The position numbers were made by a program, and so were the translations under genes. Source: CAZOGW01 sp964579415 (lineage in GTDB: Bacteria; Actinomycetota; Acidimicrobiia; Spongiisociales; UBA5794). From it: DNA of 5,358 bases. The notes beneath the pieces are model-generated. The model had not been told where the DNA came from, ran no database searches, and worked only from the letters and a program-made list of their open reading frames with translations. How positions within the stretch are numbered: position 1 is the first letter of the stretch; the number at the start of each line of letters is the position of its first letter. Below, piece by piece: positions 1 to 5,358 of the stretch. Where the stretch lies: assembly GCA_964579415.1 (NCBI GenBank), contig CAZOGW010000172.1, positions 1 to 5,358 on the forward strand, in the 5' to 3' direction.

Positions 1-3000
1 AGGTGCACGTCGGCGTTGCCGCCGTCGCCGTGGCACACGTCCGGGCTCCCGGCGCCGCCACGAAGGCCGTCGTTGCCGCTCCCGCCCCGCAGCAGGTCGA
101 CCCCGGCGTCACCGTGGAGGGTGTCGTTACCGGCACCACCGTAGAGCTCGTCGTTGCCGGCACCACCCTGCAGCATGTCGTTGCCGGCGTCGCCGTAGAG
201 CTTGTCCGACCCGGCTCCGCCGTTGAGCTGGTCGTTGCCGGCGCCACCGCGCAGCGTGTCGTTGCCGGCGTCACCGTTGAGGGTGTCGGCGCCGGCCTCG
301 CCATGCTGGTCGTCGTTGCCGGCTCCGCCGTTGAGGGTGTCGTCACCGTTGCCGCCTCGGAGGACGTCGTTGCCGGCGTCACCGTGCAGCGCGTCGTTGC
401 CGTCCTCACCACGGAGGTCGTCGCCTCCGTCGCCGCCGCGCAGCGTGTCGTTGCCCGCCCCGCCGCGGATGATGTCGGTGCCGGCATCGCCATTGACGTT
501 GTCGTTGCCGGCCCCGCCGCGGAGGTCGTCGTTGCCGGCTCCGCCGCGGAGGGTGTCGTTGCCCGACCCGCCGACGATCAGGTCGTTGCCGGCCTCACCG
601 AAGATGGTGTCGTTGCCGGCCCCGCCGTCGATGGTGTCGTTACCGCCGCCACCGCAGATGGTGTCGTTACCGCCGCCACCGTTGATGGTGTCGTTCCCGC
701 CCAGGCCGATGATGACATCGTTGCCGGCAGTGCCGTTGATGACGTTGGCGGCATTGGTGCCGAGGTGGGTCGGGATCAGCCCGTTGCAGCGTGGGCCGGT
801 GTAGAGCACGATGGTGTCGCTCACCGTCGAGATCATCCCGGCGTTGTTGCGGATCTGCACCCACACCGTCTTGGTGCCGTCGGCACCGGGCAGCGTGGCC
901 GGCTTGGTGGCCGAGTACGACTGCCACGCCTCGGAGTCGAAGATGCCGTCGGTCGAGACACGCACCTGGTGGATACCCGTCTGGGCGTCCGACGCCGTCA
1001 GGTTGAGGGTCACCGCGGCGGTCGCCGTGTTGGCGGCCCCGGCGTTGATGGCGACGCTGCCGGTGGGCGCTGAGGTGTCCTTGTAGACGGTCACCGAGCC
1101 GGAGCCGGCCTTGTTGAGCACGGCCAGGCCCAGCCAGTCGCCCGTGGTCGAGTAGTTGAACGCCTCGGCCACACCGGCGCCTCCGGCGGTGGAGGAGCGC
1201 ACCGCCGAGGAGCGGCCCCTCACCCAGGTCGTGGCCGACGCCGGGTCGGAGTCGAACAGCAGCAGCTCGACGTCGAGGCCCGCACTCGGGACTGCCCGGT
1301 AGTACGCCGGGAGGCCGGTGGTGTGCGACGTGTCACGGATCTGCACCACGTCGTTGCTCCCGAAGGACAGCACCTGCGAGCCGTCGGAGAGGATGCTCTT
1401 GGTGGCGGCCCACTCGACGTTGTAGTTCCCCGAACCGGAGAAGTGGTACACGTACGGGTAGTCCAGGTTGGTGGCCCGGTGGTTGTGGTCGGCCACGATC
1501 ACGTCGATGTTGTTGCTCCCGTAGGCGCTGCTGGCGAGGAGGCTCGTCTGGGCGAAGTCCTCGTAGTAGCGCAGGTCGAAGTCACCGCTCACCGGGCGCA
1601 TGGCCACCGCGCTCCAGTAGAGGCCGTTCTGCGCCGCCGAGTTCTCGATCCGGAAGCGGTGCACGACGGGCTGCGGGCTGGGCAGCGTCTTGTGCACCAG
1701 CGACGTCAGCGTGTTGCGGAACGAGTAGTCGATGGTGTTCTGGAAGTTCGACGAGTTGGCGCCGGTGTCGGCCGTGTTGCGGCCGTCCTGGGCACGGTCG
1801 GTCCAGTACTCGGCGTAGACGCCCGGTCGGGCGCCGTTGCCCAGGGTGTTCCACCGCTGGAACGTGGTCCACTGCACGCTCTGTGCCTCGCTCCAGGCAT
1901 CCCAGAAGTCGCTGGTGGCGACTGCGGAGTCCTGGATGTCGATCATGGCCCCCGCCACCCGGCCCTCTGTCGAGTCACCGGTACCCCAGCCCGAGGTTCC
2001 CCAGGTGGGGGTCTCCAGGTTGAGTGAGGAGCCGCTGGCCCAGCGGTAGAACGGGTCGTTCAGCACCGCGGCCGGGACCCACTCGGCGAAGCCCTCGGTC
2101 CAGGCGCAGCCTGTCGAGCTGGTGCCCTGCACCGTGTGCGGGTTGCAGTTGGGGGCGGCCGGGTAGTTGTCGTTGTAGACGTCGTCCATGGCGGCGTGGG
2201 TGCCCTCGTGGATCGTGGTGTGATCCGAATCGGGATCGGCCGCGGCCAGGTGGATGTCGTTGGCAGCCAGGCTGTAGTAGGTGCCGTCGGTGGACGTGTT
2301 GGTCCAGTTGATCGTCATCTGCCGGCACGAAGCCTCACCGAAGTCGAAGCAGCTCCCGGCGGGGTCCTTGCCCCACTTCCAGAACCGGTCGATGGCGTGG
2401 AAGGCCCTGATGCCGCGGTGCACGTTGTTGGACGGCTGCAGCGCACCGAAGTCACGGTTGGCGCCGTTGGCGACAAACACCGCGCCGGTGCTGTTGACGT
2501 AGTTGTTGTTGGCCGCGGCCGTGTTCCGCACCCGCCAAACCGAGTTGGCGGAGGTGAACCGGACGTAGATGGTCAGACCGGCGCCTGCCGAGGCGTAGCA
2601 CAGGTTGTAGTTGCCGGTGCTGCCGGTGACGCCGGTCGCCAGCGCGGCACCGCCGGAGTTGTTGATGACCTGCACCTGGTAGTTGGGCACGCCGGTGTAG
2701 CCGTTGGTCGGGTGGGCGTAGCCCCAGCGGCCGCTGATGCACGACGTTGCCAGGAGCTCTTCGCTGCCATCCTCGGGTGCCGCCACCTGGGTCTCCGGCT
2801 GCTCGCCGTCGAGCGGTGCGGCCACTTCCTCCTCGGCATCGGCGGACGGGGCCGCCGAAGCCTCGACCTCGACCACGCCGCCGTCGGCGGAGCTGTCGAT
2901 GGAGAAGCTGCTGGATTCCTCACCCACGGTGAGGGGCACCTGGGTGACGACGGTGTCGAGGAACCCGGACTCGAGGGTGGCGCTGACGCGCACCTCGATG

Positions 3001-3542
3001 GGGGCCTCTCCCTCGTCGACAGCCTCGAGGTCGTAGGTGAAGGTCTGGGTGTCGCCGGCCTCCAGATCGCGGGAGGCGGAGCGACGCTGGATCTCGCCGG
3101 AGCCGCTCATGGCGGGCTGCGGCGAGTCGCTGCGGCCCGGGCCGTCCACGACCTCGAGGCCCACCGGGACGTCGACGGAGATGTCGGCGTCATCGATGTC
3201 GATGGCGCTTTCCACCTGGACCGTCAGCGTCGCCGTGCCGCCCAGGCTCGGTGCCTGGTCAAGGCTGGCGGCGACGCGCAGGCAGGACCCGAACTCGGTG
3301 TTCGAGCCTTCGGGACGCAGCAGGCAGGCGTCGTAGGGGTTGTGGTCGTCCGGCACGGCGGCGGCTGCGGGCTTGACCCGGAGCTGGGCACGCTCGTCGG
3401 CCTGCGCCGAGGCGGCGACCTCGGCCGGTGCGGTGGTGTGGTCTTCGTCGGGGTTGGCCTGGTCAGCGGCCACGGGTCCGGCGAGGATGCTGATAAAGAG
3501 TGCAATGGCGACGAGTGCCGGTGCACGCACGAGGGTTCGCAT
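1..3542 (-). CDS. Secreted RTX-repeat zinc metallopeptidase-like protein (C-terminus cut by window edge)
   Basis: The frame is continuous for 1180 codons with no stop before base 1, so the 3' end is missing. The ATG (3542-3540) is preceded by GGAGG with 8-base spacing. Residues 1-26 form a Sec signal peptide: Arg2/Arg6, a hydrophobic core, and an Ala-rich end with VAA before Asp27. Next come a beta-sandwich-like region (about 96-207), an acidic low-complexity linker (about 208-265), and a small beta domain from Cys268 resembling transthyretin/CNA-B-type folds. The catalytic-looking domain (about 370-600) has HEGTH at 445-449. Glu483 in the TEGFAEW block is the likely third zinc ligand (gluzincin pattern), and EGRVAGAMID lies near 526-535. 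Beta-rich segments follow, with an Ig-like domain at about 824-915, then 25 RTX nonapeptides (937-1161). By inference it is an extracellular calcium-binding protease; the substrate is unknown. It is not serralysin, since HExxHxxGxxH is absent. Export, HExxH and RTX are clear; peptidase activity is inferred. Confidence 0.9.
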   Translation of the reverse strand, partial: MRTLVRAPALVAIALFISILAGPVAADQANPDEDHTTAPAEVAASAQADERAQLRVKPAAAAVPDDHNPYDACLLRPEGSNTEFGSCLRVAASLDQAPSLGGTATLTVQVESAIDIDDADISVDVPVGLEVVDGPGRSDSPQPAMSGSGEIQRRSASRDLEAGDTQTFTYDLEAVDEGEAPIEVRVSATLESGFLDTVVTQVPLTVGEESSSFSIDSSADGGVVEVEASAAPSADAEEEVAAPLDGEQPETQVAAPEDGSEELLATSCISGRWGYAHPTNGYTGVPNYQVQVINNSGGAALATGVTGSTGNYNLCYASAGAGLTIYVRFTSANSVWRVRNTAAANNNYVNSTGAVFVANGANRDFGALQPSNNVHRGIRAFHAIDRFWKWGKDPAGSCFDFGEASCRQMTINWTNTSTDGTYYSLAANDIHLAAADPDSDHTTIHEGTHAAMDDVYNDNYPAAPNCNPHTVQGTSSTGCAWTEGFAEWVPAAVLNDPFYRWASGSSLNLETPTWGTSGWGTGDSTEGRVAGAMIDIQDSAVATSDFWDAWSEAQSVQWTTFQRWNTLGNGARPGVYAEYWTDRAQDGRNTADTGANSSNFQNTIDYSFRNTLTSLVHKTLPSPQPVVHRFRIENSAAQNGLYWSAVAMRPVSGDFDLRYYEDFAQTSLLASSAYGSNNIDVIVADHNHRATNLDYPYVYHFSGSGNYNVEWAATKSILSDGSQVLSFGSNDVVQIRDTSHTTGLPAYYRAVPSAGLDVELLLFDSDPASATTWVRGRSSAVRSSTAGGAGVAEAFNYSTTGDWLGLAVLNKAGSGSVTVYKDTSAPTGSVAINAGAANTATAAVTLNLTASDAQTGIHQVRVSTDGIFDSEAWQSYSATKPATLPGADGTKTVWVQIRNNAGMISTVSDTIVLYTGPRCNGLIPTHLGTNAANVINGTAGNDVIIGLGGNDTINGGGGNDTICGGGGNDTIDGGAGNDTIFGEAGNDLIVGGSGNDTLRGGAGNDDLRGGAGNDNVNGDAGTDIIRGGAGNDTLRGGDGGDDLRGEDGNDALHGDAGNDVLRGGNGDDTLNGGAGNDDQHGEAGADTLNGDAGNDTLRGGAGNDQLNGGAGSDKLYGDAGNDMLQGGAGNDELYGGAGNDTLHGDAGVDLLRGGSGNDGLRGGAGSPDVCHGDGGNADVH
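60..734 (-). repeat. Tandem array of 25 RTX calcium-binding nonapeptides (27-bp units)
   Basis: Residues 937-1161 divide into exactly 25 nine-residue units of the form GGxGNDxLx, without insertions. All 25 units keep Gly at positions 1 and 4 and Asp at position 6. Position 5 is Asn in most units and Thr, Gly, Asp, Ala, Ser or Val in a few. This is the hemolysin-type calcium-binding repeat that folds as a parallel beta-roll with Ca2+ bound between turns. At DNA level it appears as degenerate 27-bp tandem repeats, seen on the plus strand as recurring gtcgttgccggc. After residue 1161 the pattern becomes GGAGSPDVCHGDGGNADVH, resembling the terminal cap common in such proteins, so the gene may end shortly beyond the window. 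Confidence 0.95.
2094..2210 (-). other. Putative zinc site: HEGTH plus downstream TEGFAEW glutamate
   Basis: Residues 445-449 read HEGTH, the HExxH signature of zincin peptidases: two His zinc ligands and Glu446 as general base. A second block, WTEGFAEW (481-488), places Glu483 34 residues after His449 and Glu487 four further on. Either could be the third ligand, as in gluzincins; the WxEGFA wording recalls the corresponding block of M1-type peptidases, although the spacing here is longer. Cys466 and Cys479 lie between the two blocks and could form a disulfide that shapes the active site. Ligand assignment is by motif only. Confidence 0.7.
3465..3542 (-). other. Predicted Sec signal peptide of the RTX metallopeptidase
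   Basis: Codons 1-26 encode a short basic N-terminus (Arg2, Arg6), a hydrophobic core of about residues 9-21 (ALVAIALFISILA), and a small-residue end, GPVAA, before Asp27. Cleavage is most likely between Ala26 and Asp27 by the AXA/VXA rule. There is no lipobox Cys near the site and no twin-arginine motif, so signal peptidase I processing after Sec export is the natural reading. The exact cleavage site is inferred. Confidence 0.82.
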
Positions 3543-3550
3543 GGTTCTTT

Positions 3551-3555
3551 CCTCC
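3551..3555 (-). promoter_or_regulatory. Ribosome binding site of the RTX metallopeptidase gene
   Basis: On the minus strand GGAGG is followed by AAAGAACC and then ATG. This consensus Shine-Dalgarno with 8-base spacing decides the start, and the signal peptide begins immediately at that ATG. Confidence 0.85.
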
Positions 3556-3560
3556 GAGTC

Positions 3561-3595
3561 TCTCTCTCGTGTGTCCTCTGCGACACCAAGAGAGA
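3561..3595 (-). promoter_or_regulatory. Leader stem-loop immediately upstream of the Shine-Dalgarno
   Basis: Seven outer pairs (tctctct 3561-3567 with agagaga 3589-3595) and five inner pairs (gtgtc 3571-3575 with gacac 3582-3586) are separated by a short internal irregularity and close a 6-base loop. The 3' foot in the mRNA ends five bases before GGAGG. It could stabilise the transcript or influence ribosome access. The pairing is visible in the sequence; any regulatory role is inferred. Confidence 0.45.
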
Positions 3596-3634
3596 TGGCA
3601 CACCCGTTCTGGATACGTCAAAGTTCCAGGTGGT

Positions 3635-3650
3635 CCCGGTTTCGACCGGG
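3635..3650. other. Perfect 6-bp stem with TTCG/CGAA tetraloop in the non-coding gap
   Basis: The plus strand reads cccggt-ttcg-accggg; the minus strand gives the same stem with a CGAA loop. As RNA the plus-strand version would carry a UUCG loop, but all genes here read on the minus strand. No T-run follows on either strand, so it is not a classical terminator. It may be leader structure or an operator-like palindrome upstream of the RTX gene. Confidence 0.35.
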
Positions 3651-3764
3651 GGCCGCCTTTCCCCGAGAGACGGCTCGCTGTGCACCTCGGAGCGGGTGGA
3701 CCTGATCTGGTCTCATCCGGACCCCGGGTAGCACCCGTTGGCTCGGTCAACGCTAGCGGTGGAG

Positions 3765-3783
3765 TTCGGCACCTGCGGCCGAA
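3765..3783. other. Perfect 6-bp inverted repeat in the non-coding gap
   Basis: The sequence ttcggc (3765-3770) and gccgaa (3778-3783) flank a 7-base loop. It lies about 60 bases downstream of the epimerase stop and 220 bases upstream of the RTX gene start. It could be a second part of a terminator region or a protein-binding palindrome; neither is supported by further sequence signals. Confidence 0.3.
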
Positions 3784-3809
3784 ACCGGACATTCGTTGGC
3801 GGGATTCCT

Positions 3810-3839
3810 CGCCGCTCCTGTCGGTGCGGGGGGGCGGCG
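3810..3839 (-). terminator. Candidate terminator hairpin after the epimerase gene
   Basis: On the minus strand, arms 3839-3831 (CGCCGCCCC) and 3818-3810 (GGAGCGGCG) pair over nine positions with a single mismatch around a 12-base loop, starting two bases after the TGA. Position and stability fit a transcription terminator of the type lacking a U-tract, which is frequent in high-GC Gram-positives. The absence of a T-run and the GC-rich background keep confidence low. Confidence 0.35.
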
Positions 3840-3841
3840 GG

Positions 3842-4744
3842 TCAGTCGGTCCCGGTGCTGAGGACAGCGCCGAGGGCGGCCTCGACCTCGGGGTGCGAGA
3901 AGGGGAATCCCGACTGCTGGAGTGCCCCGGGCACGACTCGCTGGCCGGTGTAGAGGAGGGCGTCGGCGAGTTCGCCGCCGAGCAGCAGTGCCGGGCCGAA
4001 GCGGGGGATGGGCACCAGCCCCGGTCGCCGCAGCACGCCGGCGAGGACGCGGGTGAACTCGGCGTTGGTCACCGGGTGTGGTGCGGTGAGATTCACCGGG
4101 CCCTCGACGTCGGCGCCGAGCAGGTGGGTGACGGCGGCGACGTGGTCGTCGGCGGTGATCCAGCTCCACCACTGCCTTCCCGAACCGAAGCGCCCGCCCA
4201 GGCCGACCCGGAAGAGGGGCAACTGCTTGGCCAGGGCACCGCCTGCGGCGGTGAGCACCAGGCCGGTGCGCAGGTGCGCCACCCGGATCCCGGCCCGCTG
4301 CGCCGGCGCCGTGGCCCCCTCCCAGTCACGGCACAACGCAGCCAGGAATCCCGATCCCGGTGGGGACGACTCGGTCAGCTCCTCGTCGCCGCGGGGCCCG
4401 TACCAGCCGATCGCCGATCCCGACAGCAGGGCACGGGGCGGGTGCTCCAGGCTCGCCATCGTTTCCGCCAGCAGGGCGGTGGGGACGAGGCGGCTGTCGC
4501 TCAGCTCCCGCTTGTAGGCGCCGGTCCAGCGCCGGTCGCCGATCCCGGCGCCGCAGAGGTTGACCACGGCATCGACGCCGTCGAAGGCGGCTACCGGGAG
4601 ACGGCCTGCCGGCGGGTCCCAGCGGTGCTCGCCGTCGCCGGCGGGGCGCCGCACCAGGGTGACGACTTCGTGGCCGGTGGAGCGCAGGTGCCGCTTCAGA
4701 GCGGTGCCGATGAGGCCGCTCGATCCCGAGACGAGCACCCTCAA
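3842..4744 (-). CDS. TIGR01777 family epimerase (SDR39U1/YfcH-like, extended SDR with DUF1731 tail)
   Basis: This is a 300-residue cytoplasmic Rossmann-fold protein of the atypical short-chain dehydrogenase group annotated as TIGR01777 or nucleoside-diphosphate-sugar epimerase. Its physiological substrate is generally not known. The NAD(P)-binding glycine motif GSSGLIG is at residues 7-13. VNLCGAGIGDRRWT (61-74) and SAIGWYG (110-116) are hallmark blocks, the latter carrying the active-site Ser/Tyr region. GRQWWSWITADDHVAA (189-204) and the C-terminal DUF1731-like stretch with QRVVPGALQQSGFPFSHPEVEAAL-type wording (268-291) complete the family pattern. Length matches the usual 295-305 residues. 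The start is TTG at 4744-4742, overlapping the upstream TGA, with no clear Shine-Dalgarno. A GTG two codons later (4738-4736) is the alternative, but family members usually begin MR/KVLVTG, which favours TTG. Confidence 0.92.
   Translation of the reverse strand: MRVLVSGSSGLIGTALKRHLRSTGHEVVTLVRRPAGDGEHRWDPPAGRLPVAAFDGVDAVVNLCGAGIGDRRWTGAYKRELSDSRLVPTALLAETMASLEHPPRALLSGSAIGWYGPRGDEELTESSPPGSGFLAALCRDWEGATAPAQRAGIRVAHLRTGLVLTAAGGALAKQLPLFRVGLGGRFGSGRQWWSWITADDHVAAVTHLLGADVEGPVNLTAPHPVTNAEFTRVLAGVLRRPGLVPIPRFGPALLLGGELADALLYTGQRVVPGALQQSGFPFSHPEVEAALGAVLSTGTD
4741..4744 (-). other. TTGA stop/start overlap coupling the oxidoreductase and epimerase genes
   Basis: The minus strand reads TTGA: the TTG start of the epimerase (4744-4742) overlaps the TGA stop of the oxidoreductase (4743-4741). 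This is the TTG counterpart of the common ATGA junction. With no good Shine-Dalgarno before it, reinitiation by the terminating ribosome is the likely mode of translation. Confidence 0.65.
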
Positions 4745-5358
4745 GGCGCTGCCGCCGATTCCAGGCCCAGTGCCTCGGCGGTCAGCTCCAGCGAGCGCAG
4801 CCGGTCGGGGACGTTGTCGGCGGGGTGAACCGTGATCAGCTCGTCGGCGCCGGCGTGGGCGGCGAAGTCCCTCAGGTAGCCGGCGATGGTCCCCGGAGTA
4901 CCCACCGCGGCGTAGGTGAGCATCTGGTCGACGGCGGCCGCCTGGGGCGAGGCGAGGATCTCGTCGGCCTGTTCCAGGGTGATCTGCCGGGTACCGCGGC
5001 TGAACATGCTGCGGGCCCGGGCGCGGCGGGTGCGCTGGAGCTGCGCCCGGGCGTAGTCGTCGCTGTCGGCGGCGATGACGTTGACGCCGGCGATCACGTA
5101 CGGCCGGCCGAGTTGCGGTGACGGTTGGAAGCGCTCCCGGTACACGGCGACGGCCTCGAGGAGCGCCTGCGGGGCGAAGTGGGACGCGAAGGCATAGGGG
5201 AGACCCAGGGCGGCGGCGAGGTGAGCGCCGAACAGCGACGACCCCAGGATGTAGAGCGGGACGTTGGTGCCCCGGCCCGGGTTGGCGTTGACCCCGGGGA
5301 CCCGGCTCTCGTCGGAGAGGTAACCCTGGAGCTCCACCACGTCCTGGGGGAAGGTGTC
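4741..5358 (-). CDS. LLM-class flavin-dependent oxidoreductase, luciferase-like group 1 (N-terminus missing)
   Basis: The frame is open to the right edge and gives 205 residues before TGA (4743-4741), roughly the C-terminal 60% of a family that is usually about 330-340 residues. It resembles the bacterial luciferase-like group including YhbW and TIGR03558. Matching blocks are FPQDVVELQGYL at the visible start, GRGTNVPLYILGSSLFGAHL, GLPYAFASHFAP, the RPYVIAGVNVIAADSDDYAR stretch, VGTPGTIAGYL, and GADELITVHP near the end. The GSS/FAxHF region contributes to the FMN and active-site pocket in this TIM-barrel family. Such enzymes use reduced FMN for mono-oxygenation; the substrate here is unknown. 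A GTG at 5340 is internal, because family-like sequence continues upstream of it. The stop overlaps the next gene by four bases, which suggests one operon. Confidence 0.9.
   Translation of the reverse strand, partial: DTFPQDVVELQGYLSDESRVPGVNANPGRGTNVPLYILGSSLFGAHLAAALGLPYAFASHFAPQALLEAVAVYRERFQPSPQLGRPYVIAGVNVIAADSDDYARAQLQRTRRARARSMFSRGTRQITLEQADEILASPQAAAVDQMLTYAAVGTPGTIAGYLRDFAAHAGADELITVHPADNVPDRLRSLELTAEALGLESAAAP

Larger units (their letters stand above)
3543..3841. other. 299-base non-coding gap between the epimerase gene and the RTX protease gene
   Basis: I see no credible gene here. Its length and the strong RBS at its left end suggest that the RTX gene has its own promoter. A TTGACG (minus strand, 3621-3616), overlapped by GGAACTT (3627-3621), is the best -35-like element, but no good -10 follows at 16-18 bases. 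Besides the stem-loops listed separately, the gap has an 8-base palindrome CGCTAGCG (3751-3758) and a small inverted repeat cgggt-agc-acccg (3725-3737). Confidence 0.6.

Noticed and set aside
60..734. CRISPR array or minisatellite of non-coding nature
   Set aside because: The 27-bp units are adjacent without spacers, keep reading frame exactly, and encode canonical RTX nonapeptides.
202..804. Plus-strand open frame with SLPAPPR-like repeats resembling a proline-rich protein
   Set aside because: This is another antisense reading of the same 27-bp repeats. It has no ribosome binding site and its composition is dictated by the GGxGND codons on the other strand.
3..1073. Long plus-strand open frame rich in VVAG-type repeats
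   Set aside because: It is the antisense shadow of the RTX array and neighbouring domains. The 9-residue periodicity comes from the 27-bp units, there is no recognisable family, and the minus-strand frame carries all the family signals.
3593..3627. Sigma-70-like promoter with TTGACG or ECF-like GGAACTT as -35
   Set aside because: The hexamer at the 17-base spacing (CCATCT) matches the -10 consensus at one position only, and no GTC/GTT ECF -10 is present at the usual spacing. It is mentioned only as the best -35-like element in the gap.
2136..3731. 531-codon plus-strand open frame over the N-terminal half of the protease gene
   Set aside because: It is antisense to a frame with a signal peptide, HExxH and consistent domain structure. 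Its product is low-complexity Val/Gly/Arg-rich, as expected from GC-rich shadow frames.
3500..4828. 442-codon plus-strand open frame spanning the gap and the epimerase gene
   Set aside because: It is antisense to a gene with unmistakable TIGR01777 motifs. Its translation is Gly/Ala/Arg-rich without domains and it crosses an intergenic region full of stem-loops.
5338..5340. GTG as the start of the luciferase-like oxidoreductase
   Set aside because: The frame stays open to the edge, and the residues before it (DTFPQD) match the family wording ahead of the ELQGYL block. The true start therefore lies outside the window.
1..5358. Undescribed multi-gene defence or mobile system
   Set aside because: There is no transposase, integrase, nuclease, toxin-antitoxin pair, tRNA or attachment-site repeat. 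The two right-hand genes are common redox families, and the protease stands alone within the window.

Overview
The window is very GC-rich, and every credible gene lies on the minus strand. The base composition, GTG/TTG-type starts, a Sec-exported protein with RTX-type repeats, and actinobacterial-looking homologues together suggest a high-GC Gram-positive bacterium. An actinomycete or a member of the Acidimicrobiia is plausible, but nothing here fixes the taxon (inference). In the direction of transcription (right to left) the order is: a partial luciferase-like flavin oxidoreductase, a TIGR01777/SDR39U1-type NAD(P)-binding epimerase, a 299-base non-coding gap, and a large secreted protein that runs off the left edge.

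Positions 3842-5358 hold two housekeeping-type redox genes. The luciferase-like (LLM) oxidoreductase lacks its N-terminal part beyond the right edge. Its TGA overlaps the TTG start of the epimerase gene by four bases, so the two probably form a translationally coupled operon. No substrate can be read from the sequence.

Positions 3543-3841 contain no gene. They hold several perfect or near-perfect stem-loops. One sits directly after the epimerase stop and may terminate it. Another lies in the leader of the next gene, five bases upstream of its strong Shine-Dalgarno sequence.

Positions 1-3542 are one uninterrupted reading frame of 1180 visible codons. It starts at an ATG with an ideally spaced GGAGG and has no stop before the left edge. 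It encodes a Sec signal peptide, a beta-sandwich region, an acidic linker, a small Cys-containing beta domain, a zinc-metallopeptidase-like domain (HEGTH, residues 445-449, with a downstream TEGFAEW block), further beta-rich domains including an Ig-like one, and 25 consecutive RTX nonapeptides. The protein is probably a secreted, calcium-stabilised metalloprotease. It is not a classical serralysin, because its zinc motif lacks the HExxHxxGxxH extension. The many plus-strand open frames over this gene are composition and repeat shadows. I see no mobile element, CRISPR array or RNA gene, and no convincing new multi-gene system. The most distinctive item is the architecture of the large protease.
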